From NCBI RefSeq assembly GCF_020177055.1, contig NZ_JAIQXT010000006.1, forward strand, positions 186,001-250,000: a stretch of DNA of 64,000 bases, written 5' to 3'. The notes under the pieces are model-generated. The model worked only from the letters and a program-made list of their open reading frames with translations. It was not told where the DNA came from and did not search any database. The position numbers and the translations under genes were made by a program. Within the stretch, counting starts at the first letter, position 1. Each line of letters starts with the position of its first letter. Positions 15,393 through 22,229 of the stretch are shown here, in pieces. Source of the stretch: Sphingomonas sp. R647 (GTDB lineage Bacteria; Pseudomonadota; Alphaproteobacteria; Sphingomonadales; Sphingomonadaceae).

Positions 15393-15560
15393 ATGTCGAA
15401 TCAGGAACATGTAGCGGAAACCAAGACTGCACCGCAGCGCGCGCGCTGGACGACGCCGGACCTGATCGAGGCGGAGATCGGATCGGGGACACAGAAGTCC
15501 TTCTCCTCCACCGTCGATATTTATGTGCCGACGTTCAACCGAACGCTCGGCCCGTCCTGA
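15393..15560 (+). CDS. Lasso-peptide precursor 3 (21-residue core)
   Basis: A 55-residue peptide with ATG 15393, eight bases after GGAGGG. The 34-residue leader contains WTTPDLIEAEIGSGTQ, matching the W-x2-P-x-L-x4-I-x3-T-x pattern of precursors 1 and 2. The predicted core starts KSFSSTVD and ends TLGPS; Asp8 is the ring-closing acid. The 13-residue tail has Tyr10, Phe14 and Arg16, which could act as plugs that hold a threaded tail, and ends in Ser, a kinase target. Lys as first core residue is uncommon for lasso peptides. A weak GC-rich hairpin lies at about 15634-15654 downstream; no clear intrinsic terminator. Confidence 0.88.
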   Translation: MSNQEHVAETKTAPQRARWTTPDLIEAEIGSGTQKSFSSTVDIYVPTFNRTLGPS

Positions 15561-15735
15561 GGCGCGCCGCGGCGTCGACCGGTCCATACAGACCTGTTCC
15601 AGTTGCATCGTGACCCCCGCCCCGCCCGCCGCCCGCGTCCCGTTTCGGGCGCGCGGCGCAGCTGGACGGACCTCATAAACTCGGGTTAACCCTGTCGAGA
15701 AATGCCGATTTCGGCACCTCCCATACAGGGCTGAT

Positions 15736-16620
15736 ATGCATCCGATCGACGCGCGCACGCTGGAGATTTTCCGCACCATCGCCGAAACGGGCTCCGCCAC
15801 ACGCGCGGCGGAGCGGCTCAATTCAACCCAGCCCAGCATCACGCGTGCGATCGGCGCGTTCGAAACGCACTGCGGGTTCAAGCTGTTCGAACGCGGCCGC
15901 TACGGCATGACGCTGACCGAGGCGGGCAGCGCCTTGCTCGAATCGGTCGATCGCAGTTTCGCCGGTCTCAACATGGTGCAGGAGGCGATCGGGCAACTAC
16001 GCCTGGGCCTTCCCGGCACGCTGCGCACCGTCGCGGTTCCGGTGGTTGCTGAAGGCGCGCTCTGCGATCTGCTGGCCGAATTCGCCAGCGCGCACCCGCG
16101 CGTTGCGATCAACATCAAATCCGCACATCCGCAGACCGTCATCAACGACATTCTGACCGGTGAAGTCGATCTTGGCGCGATCATCGGTGCCCCGCCCCAG
16201 GGGTTCGATCTGGCGACGCGGGTCATCGGGGAACGGCGGATGAAGATCGCCGTCCCGGCCGACCATCGCCTCGCCAACCGCGACCGCATCCATTTCCGCG
16301 AGCTGCATGGCGAGGCGTTCGTGATGATGGCCCAGCCGCACAATATCCGGCTCGCAGTCGAAACCATGATGAACGATTTCGGCGTCCGTCCGTCGATCAC
16401 GCATGAAGTGTCGACCCAGCGCACGGTGGTCGAACTTGCGCGCCGAAGCGGGGCAATCGGCTTTGCCGATGACGAGGTGATCGATTCGGTTTCGCGCCGC
16501 GATGTCATGGCGATCGAACTCGACCCGCCGACGCGATGGAACATCAACCTCATCTATCGCCGCGACCGCAAGCAGTCGCCGGTGTTCGAAACATTCCTGG
16601 GGTGGTTGGACGCGCATTGA
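15736..16620 (+). CDS. LysR-family transcriptional regulator
   Basis: A 294-residue regulator: N-terminal winged helix-turn-helix (TRAAERLNSTQPSITRAIGAFE) and a substrate-binding effector domain from about residue 92 (RTVAVPVVAEGALCDLLAEFA). The target and inducer are unknown. It follows precursor 3 by 175 bases on the same strand. LysR proteins usually control a divergent neighbour, but none is adjacent here, so a link to the lasso locus is only possible. Confidence 0.92.
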   Translation: MHPIDARTLEIFRTIAETGSATRAAERLNSTQPSITRAIGAFETHCGFKLFERGRYGMTLTEAGSALLESVDRSFAGLNMVQEAIGQLRLGLPGTLRTVAVPVVAEGALCDLLAEFASAHPRVAINIKSAHPQTVINDILTGEVDLGAIIGAPPQGFDLATRVIGERRMKIAVPADHRLANRDRIHFRELHGEAFVMMAQPHNIRLAVETMMNDFGVRPSITHEVSTQRTVVELARRSGAIGFADDEVIDSVSRRDVMAIELDPPTRWNINLIYRRDRKQSPVFETFLGWLDAH

Positions 16621-16755
16621 GGCGGAGCCCGTTCACGTTGAAAGTGCGGACGATCGGGAGGGCGCCCGGCGAAGGGGCTCGATCCCTGTTCACCCTCGGC
16701 TGCAAGGCACCATGATCAGATTGCCGCCGGCTGTGAATTTCGCTACTTTCTGCAC

Positions 16756-17265
16756 ATGGCCAACAGTCACAGTGCGGAAATCCTGATAACCGTACTGTAT
16801 ACAGAACTGCGGCGGCTCGCTGCGCGCAGTCATTGGCGCTATGGTGCGGGTGAGACCATGCGGTCGACTGTACTGGTCAGCGAAACGTTTCTTAAGCTCC
16901 GCGCCTCCCCTGACTTTCAGGACGAGCGGCATTTCCTGCGTACTGCTGCACTGGCGATGCGCCAGATTCTGGTCAATCATGCCCGCGCCCGACTGACAGC
17001 CAAGCGCGGTGGCGGAGCCGATGTCCTGCTCGATGACGATCTCCCGGTTTTCTGGGAAAGCGACGAGCGGCTCGTCGCGCTCGACGACGCGCTGCGGCAA
17101 CTCGCCCTGGTCAATCAGCGACTGGTCGATATTGTCGAGTATCGGTTCTTCGGCGGCTTCTCAGAGGCCGAGACCGGCGAATTGCTGGGCATCAACGAAC
17201 GCACCGTGCGGCGCGAATGGGTAAAGGCGAAGGCGCTGCTGCTCGATCATATGCAGGACGCGTGA
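16756..17265 (+). CDS. ECF-type RNA polymerase sigma factor (HAL/TIGR02999-like)
   Basis: A 169-residue ECF sigma factor. Region 2 covers TELRRLAARSHWRYG and HFLRTAALAMRQILVNHARA, and region 4 has a helix-turn-helix GELLGINERTVRREWVKAKALL at the C-terminus. This subgroup typically neighbours serine/threonine kinases instead of anti-sigma factors. Here a kinase-TPR gene converges on it, with 7 bases between the stop codons. It may drive the exported-protein operon that starts at 19838; this is inference. Confidence 0.9.
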   Translation: MANSHSAEILITVLYTELRRLAARSHWRYGAGETMRSTVLVSETFLKLRASPDFQDERHFLRTAALAMRQILVNHARARLTAKRGGGADVLLDDDLPVFWESDERLVALDDALRQLALVNQRLVDIVEYRFFGGFSEAETGELLGINERTVRREWVKAKALLLDHMQDA

Positions 17266-17272
17266 CCGCGCT

Positions 17273-19675
17273 TCACAGGCCGTAGCGCTTCGCGATCTCG
17301 TCGATCGCCTGCTGGAGCCGCGCCGCCGCCGGCCCCATCGGTGTGACGATCGCTTGCGCCTCGGCGAGTGCTGCGCGCGCACCCGGCTTGTCGCCAGTAG
17401 CGGCCAGCGCGCGCCCGAGCGCGATCCGGGCAATGGCGTAGGGCGGGATTGGCGCCGCTCCGGCAACCGCGATCGCCTTGCGCGCCAGCGTCAGGCCCTG
17501 CGCCGGACTGTCGCGCGCGATATGCGCTTCCGACAGGCCGGCGAGCGCGGAGACGTGCAGCATCGAGCTTGCCCCGGCAAAGCGTTCCGCCATCGCCTCG
17601 GCACGGGTCAGCAGCGGCAGCGCGCGTTCGGCATCGCCCAGTTGCAGCAACACCTTGCCATAGTTGCTCAGCAATGCCGCCGTCCCCGCCGACGCGCCGA
17701 ACAGCTTTTCGCGCAGGCGCACGGCCGATGCGAACAGCGGCGCAGCCTTGGCCGGATTGCCCAGCAACACCTCGATCGCCGCCAGATTGTTCGCAGTGTT
17801 CAGCGCATCAGGCGTATCGGTCAGGCCGGTTGCAGACCAGATCCGCTGCGCCTGCTCCAGCGCAGTCCGCGCGCCGGTCAGGTCACCGCCAACCTGTAGC
17901 GCGACGCCGAGATTATTGTGAAATACGCCGGCCAGCCGATTGTCGCTGCCGACCAGCGCAACATGATCGGCGGCGGCCTGTTTGAGCAGCGCGGCGGCCG
18001 CAGCGGGGTTGTCCTCACGGACGAGCTGCGCCTCGAGCAGCCGGCTGTCGATCATGCGGAACCGCCATTTTTCAGGGTCACTGCTCCAGAATGCCTGCGC
18101 CTGGGACAGCAGGGTGCGCGCCTCGTCCATCGCGCCGGTGCGTACCAGCGTCTGCGCCAGATCGTAGCGCGCAGCGGCCAGCGTTTCCGGATCAACGCCG
18201 ACCGCACCGCTTGCCGCGGCTACCGGGCGCAAGGCGGCGATCGCGCCCTGATAGTCGCCCAGATAGAAGAACAACTCGCCCAGCGCATGCAGCACCGGTG
18301 CCTGATCGGCGGGCGAGCGGGCAAAGCGCGCGACAATGCGACGGGTGGCGCGCTCGAGCACGTCGCGCCGGCTGGCGTCGCTGCCCGCAAGGTCCGCGCT
18401 TTCGGCTAGCATCACATAGAGCGATTCGCGAACCGCCTCGGACCGCTCCTCCTCCGCCAGCGCGGCATCCCGCGCGGCATAGGCCTCGCGCGCCTGCCAC
18501 ATCGTGGCGGCAAGACCACCGGCCAGGCTGAGCGTGATCGCCGACCCTGCCGCAATCGGCCAGCGCCACTGCCACAGTCGCCGACGGACGACATAGCCGC
18601 GCTCGCCCTGCCGTGCGGCCACCGGCTTGCGATCGAGGACGCGGCGTAAATCCGCGGCCAGCGCGTCCAGCGTGGGATAGCGTGCTGCCGGCTCCTTGCG
18701 CAGTGCCTTGGCGAGCACGGCGTTGAGATCGGCGACCATCGCATCGGATGCGTTGGCCAGGATATCCACGCCCCGATGCGCGTGAAGCGGGCGCGGCGCC
18801 GTATCGAGGACGCGGCCGATGCCAAGGACAAAGGGTAACCCGTCCAGTTCGATCGGCGGCTTCCGCGTCACCAGCTCGTACAGCAGCGCGGCTGCGCCAT
18901 AGACGTCGCATGGTGGACCGACCGGCGCGCCGGTGAGTAGTTCGGGCGCGGCATAGGGGGCAGAGACGGGGAGCGGGTTCTGCGTTTGGACCGGTAATGC
19001 GATCTGCTTTGCAACGCCGAAATCGATCACGCGGGCGCACCCATTGCCGTCGACCAGAACGTTCGACGGTTTCAGGTCGCGATGGAGGATCAGCGCCTGA
19101 TGCGCGCGCGCGACGGCTTCAATCGCTTCGATCGCAAGCGTGATCCGGCGGGTCAGGTCGGCACCATGGCGGTCGCACCAGATATCGCAGGGCGGACCGT
19201 CGATCCGCTCCATGACCATCCAGGGGTTTCCCGCGTCATCGACGCCGCCATCAAGAATGCGCGCGATCCCGGGATGCTCGAGCGTCGCGAGCAACTGGCG
19301 TTCGGTCGTCAGCCTGTGGCGATCGACGCCGGGATCGTTGCGGATCAGCTTGAGCGCACCCGCCTGCTCGAACCCGCCCTCGGCGCGGCTGACAGCATAA
19401 ACGCTGCCCATCCCGCCGCTGCCGATCAGCGCGTCGATCCGCCAGGCGCCATAGCGGTCGCCGACCTGCGGCCCATAGTCGATCTGCGCGTCCGGCTTCA
19501 CGTCCGGCTCAAGAAACGCGGCCGCTTCCTCCATCCGTGCCAGAAGTTTCCGCGCCTCGATTGCGAGTTCCGGGTCCTCTTGAGCGATGCCGTCGAGATG
19601 TCCGGGGCGTGCGGATTCCGGAAGGTCCAGGGTCGCGTCAACCACTGCGGACAATCTGTTCCAGTCGACTGACAT
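17273..19675 (-). CDS. Membrane serine/threonine protein kinase with periplasmic TPR region
   Basis: An 800-residue protein starting at ATG 19675. After a 90-residue N-terminal segment comes a Hanks-type kinase domain: glycine loop GSGGMGSVY, a Lys in AGALKLI, catalytic loop HRDLKPSNVLVD and DFGVAK. One transmembrane helix lies at about residues 370-392 (IAAGSAITLSLAGGLAATMW). The remaining 400 residues are alpha-helical tetratricopeptide-like repeats, probably periplasmic. This arrangement is the common partner of TIGR02999-type ECF sigma factors and probably senses an envelope signal and phosphorylates the sigma factor. It is divergent from the exported-protein operon. Confidence 0.92.
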   Translation of the reverse strand: MSVDWNRLSAVVDATLDLPESARPGHLDGIAQEDPELAIEARKLLARMEEAAAFLEPDVKPDAQIDYGPQVGDRYGAWRIDALIGSGGMGSVYAVSRAEGGFEQAGALKLIRNDPGVDRHRLTTERQLLATLEHPGIARILDGGVDDAGNPWMVMERIDGPPCDIWCDRHGADLTRRITLAIEAIEAVARAHQALILHRDLKPSNVLVDGNGCARVIDFGVAKQIALPVQTQNPLPVSAPYAAPELLTGAPVGPPCDVYGAAALLYELVTRKPPIELDGLPFVLGIGRVLDTAPRPLHAHRGVDILANASDAMVADLNAVLAKALRKEPAARYPTLDALAADLRRVLDRKPVAARQGERGYVVRRRLWQWRWPIAAGSAITLSLAGGLAATMWQAREAYAARDAALAEEERSEAVRESLYVMLAESADLAGSDASRRDVLERATRRIVARFARSPADQAPVLHALGELFFYLGDYQGAIAALRPVAAASGAVGVDPETLAAARYDLAQTLVRTGAMDEARTLLSQAQAFWSSDPEKWRFRMIDSRLLEAQLVREDNPAAAAALLKQAAADHVALVGSDNRLAGVFHNNLGVALQVGGDLTGARTALEQAQRIWSATGLTDTPDALNTANNLAAIEVLLGNPAKAAPLFASAVRLREKLFGASAGTAALLSNYGKVLLQLGDAERALPLLTRAEAMAERFAGASSMLHVSALAGLSEAHIARDSPAQGLTLARKAIAVAGAAPIPPYAIARIALGRALAATGDKPGARAALAEAQAIVTPMGPAAARLQQAIDEIAKRYGL

Positions 19676-19713
19676 GTTAGCCCCCTGACAAGTTGCACCA
19701 AGCTTCCCCGACC

Positions 19714-19729
19714 GTTGCGCGAGCGCAAC
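19714..19729. promoter_or_regulatory. Palindrome in the divergent kinase/exported-protein promoter region
   Basis: GTTGCGC-GA-GCGCAAC is a perfect 7-bp inverted repeat with a 2-base centre. It sits between the divergent kinase gene and the operon beginning at 19838, at a place where an operator would lie. No binding protein is identified. Confidence 0.4.
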
Positions 19730-19837
19730 TGAATTCTTTTCAATCGCCAATGTCCGGTTTCGGTTCGCGATCCTGTTCTCATCATCGACGCCTCCACGCA
19801 GTTGAGCGGCGCGGCGCATCGTTGGGGAGTAGGGCGA

Positions 19838-20767
19838 ATGCAATTTGTGACCATGATGATCGCGGCGGGTGCTGCCGGAGCGCTCGGTTCGGCCTTTGGC
19901 GCGACGCCGGCCTTGGCACAGACTGGCGGAAGCGGTCCGGCTGCGGCGACGACATGCCGTGACGGCGCAGGGCCGACATCGGCACTGTTCTGCGCACCGA
20001 TGGCGTCGGGACGGCGCCTGACCGCGTGCAATCGCCCGGGGACGGAGCGCGCAACCTGCGTCAAGCAGACCGCCGATCGCTATTGCCGCGGCATGAACTT
20101 CTCCGCCTCGGTTGCCTATCGCGAGACCAGCGACAATCACTTTGCCGAACTGCTCTGCTTCGGTCGCAGCGCCGCATCGCTGGCCGCAGCCGCGCCCCCG
20201 GCACAGAGCGTTGCGACGCCAGCGGCGCAGCCCGCCGGTCCCTCGGCATTGGGCAATGTCTATTCGACCAACGACTGGGGTGACCTCACCGTCACCGAAT
20301 GGGGCGCCGCGACGTTCCGCGCCGACTACACCTTTGAAAACGGCAAGATCGAGGGCACCCGGTCCGGGATGGAGATCACCGGTTACTGGTCGCAGGGGAC
20401 CAGCGATCGAGCCTGCAGCGAGGCGCGCGGTGGCACCAATCACTGGGGGCGCATGTCGTTCACCTTCAATGCGGCGCTCGACGCGTTCGAGGGGCAATGG
20501 GGCTATTGCGACGAAACCCCCTATGCGACCTGGACCGGAACGCTGACCCGTCGCGGCCTCGGCGCCGCGGTCACCGCTGGGCAAGGCAGCGCGGTAGCAT
20601 CCGCGACTGCGCCAGCGCCGCGTGCAGCCTCCACCGCAGCCCCGCGCGCGCCGGGGATTGTCGAGCGGGTCGGCGAGACCGCGGCCGATGAGGCGGAGCG
20701 TCAGGCCCATGACAAGGTGCGCCGCGGCGTCGGTCGCCTGGTGGGCGGCATTCTCGATCCGAAATGA
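19838..20767 (+). CDS. Secreted protein of unknown function
   Basis: A 309-residue protein with a clear signal peptide (MQFVTMMIAAGAAGALGSAFGATPALA, read as two halves, cleaved after ALA). A Cys-containing N-terminal part (TTCRDG, LFCAP, TACNRPG, ATCVKQ) suggests disulfides. A middle beta-rich part (YSTNDWGDLTVTEWG, GRMSFTFNAALDAFEGQWGYC) resembles small lipocalin-like or surface beta domains, and the C-terminus is Ala/Pro-rich then charged helical. I do not recognise a named family. ATG 19838 is chosen because it begins the signal peptide. First gene of a five-gene exported-protein operon. Confidence 0.8.
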   Translation: MQFVTMMIAAGAAGALGSAFGATPALAQTGGSGPAAATTCRDGAGPTSALFCAPMASGRRLTACNRPGTERATCVKQTADRYCRGMNFSASVAYRETSDNHFAELLCFGRSAASLAAAAPPAQSVATPAAQPAGPSALGNVYSTNDWGDLTVTEWGAATFRADYTFENGKIEGTRSGMEITGYWSQGTSDRACSEARGGTNHWGRMSFTFNAALDAFEGQWGYCDETPYATWTGTLTRRGLGAAVTAGQGSAVASATAPAPRAASTAAPRAPGIVERVGETAADEAERQAHDKVRRGVGRLVGGILDPK

Positions 20768-20796
20768 TCCCGGTCCTGACATCTAGGAGACTGCAC

Positions 20797-21264
20797 ATGC
20801 CAAGACCGTTGATGATTTCCGCCGCCGCGCTGCTTGCCCTGACGGCATGCGGCGGCGGTGACGGCGGCAACGTGTCCGCCGGATCCAAGGCTGAAGCCGA
20901 CAGCGCAAAGACACCGGGCACGGGTCAGCCCGGGGGCATCGGCGTGACGATCGGCGACCTGCCCGATTTCGTCGAGTTGCCGCCCGGCGCGAAGCCGATC
21001 CACAATTTGCGGATGAAGAGCGATGGCAAGGCGGGCGGTACCCTGACGCTGGAGACCAACCGCACCGCCGACGACCTCGTCGCCTTTTATCGCGCCTCGA
21101 TGGACAAGCATGGCCTGAAAATCGGGATGGAGAACATGTCCGATCACATGACCCAGCTGCTCGCGGAGAGCGAGGACAAGTCGAAGACGCTGATGGTGAT
21201 GGTGACGAAGGACGATGAGGGCAAGCTGTCCCTCAACCTCACCCATTCGCGAACCATTTCCTGA
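20797..21264 (+). CDS. Small lipoprotein, paralogue of the next gene
   Basis: A 155-residue lipoprotein: signal peptide MPRPLMISAAALLALTAC with lipobox LLALTAC, then a Gly-rich linker and a domain containing LPDFVELPPGAKP, a beta strand GGTLTLETN and the helix ADDLVAFYRASMDKHGLKI. ATG 20797 follows AGGAGA. The LPDFVE start, the helix with AFxxxSMxKxG and the overall length are shared with the next lipoprotein, so the two are tandem duplicates that have diverged. Function unknown. Confidence 0.82.
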   Translation: MPRPLMISAAALLALTACGGGDGGNVSAGSKAEADSAKTPGTGQPGGIGVTIGDLPDFVELPPGAKPIHNLRMKSDGKAGGTLTLETNRTADDLVAFYRASMDKHGLKIGMENMSDHMTQLLAESEDKSKTLMVMVTKDDEGKLSLNLTHSRTIS

Positions 21265-21280
21265 CGCAGCGGAGCGGACC

Positions 21281-21757
21281 ATGAAACCAGTTGTGCCAGT
21301 GGCGGTGATCGCCCTGACGCTCGCCGGCTGCGGCGATCCCGCACCCCGGCAGGGCAATCCGACCGCAGCGCAGGCGGCCGCGTCCGGCGTAGCCGAGGTC
21401 GTGCAGTCGGCAGCCAAGGGCAATCCCTTCCCGCGCGACAAATTACCCGATTTCGTCGAGACCTATGACGGCGGGCGCTACCTGACTTCCTTCTTCGGCA
21501 GCAACGTCAAGCGCGATGCCGGAACACTGTTGTACGATGCGCCGGCGGCCCCGGCCAAGGTCATCGCATTCCATGTCGCGTCGATGGAAAAGTTTGGATT
21601 TTCGGCGTCCGCGCCCGAAACCCGCGTCGTCCGCAAGCGCAACGAGACCTCGATCGAGGGCAAGCATCCTGACGGTCGCGTGCTGAACATGGTGGTGATC
21701 GAACAATCGCCCGACAATGCGACGGTCCACATGAACTTTGCGGTGCCCAAATCATGA
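21281..21757 (+). CDS. Small lipoprotein, paralogue of the previous gene
   Basis: A 158-residue lipoprotein with signal MKPVVPVAVIALTLAGC, lipobox LTLAGC and core motifs LPDFVETYDGGRYL, DAGTLLYDAP and VIAFHVASMEKFGFSAS. These match the preceding protein position by position. It begins 16 bases after that gene and overlaps the next by 4 bases, consistent with one transcript. Function unknown; the paired lipoproteins may form a heteromer on the envelope. Confidence 0.82.
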   Translation: MKPVVPVAVIALTLAGCGDPAPRQGNPTAAQAAASGVAEVVQSAAKGNPFPRDKLPDFVETYDGGRYLTSFFGSNVKRDAGTLLYDAPAAPAKVIAFHVASMEKFGFSASAPETRVVRKRNETSIEGKHPDGRVLNMVVIEQSPDNATVHMNFAVPKS

Positions 21758-22224
21758 TCGCGCCCCGGCTCGTGGGCGCCGTGGTCGCCGGGATGCTCCT
21801 TTCCGGACCGCCGGTCCTGGCATCGCAAGAAGCCGAATCCGGCGCGCCTCCGGGTATCTGGCAGGGCAATTACCAGCTTGACCGCGAAGACCCCCGCATC
21901 CGCACGCGCGGCGGGGCGGACCTGCTGCGGCTTCAGGTGATCCATTCGCGTGGCGAAGCGGCGATCACGGTATCCTGGACTGCCGGTCGTGCAATCTGCG
22001 ACGATCCGCTGGCCGAACCATGCGAATGGATCGGCGCGAGCGGCACGACACAGGGACGCGTGATCGGTGACCAGATCATGGTCGCGCTGCCGGTTTCAGC
22101 CGATGAGAGCGATCCGCTGATCGTGCTGATCCGTCGCGCCGGGGGGCAGCGACTGTCCGGCCACCTGTTCAACGCGCGGGGCGATTTCGCCTGGCGCTTT
22201 GCTGTTCGCACGATCGAGGAATAG
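21754..22224 (+). CDS. Small exported protein of unknown function
   Basis: A 156-residue protein with an N-terminal signal peptide (cleavage near VLASQEA) and a mostly beta mature part with two Cys (AICDD, EPCEW) that could pair. ATG overlaps the previous stop. I recognise no family. Confidence 0.75.
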   Translation: MIAPRLVGAVVAGMLLSGPPVLASQEAESGAPPGIWQGNYQLDREDPRIRTRGGADLLRLQVIHSRGEAAITVSWTAGRAICDDPLAEPCEWIGASGTTQGRVIGDQIMVALPVSADESDPLIVLIRRAGGQRLSGHLFNARGDFAWRFAVRTIEE

Positions 22225-22229
22225 CGCGA

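Noticed and set aside
4498..16750. A formal genomic island with att repeats from tRNA-Glu to the ECF gene
   Set aside because: No integrase and no clear second copy of the tRNA 3' end were found by eye, so boundaries cannot be claimed.
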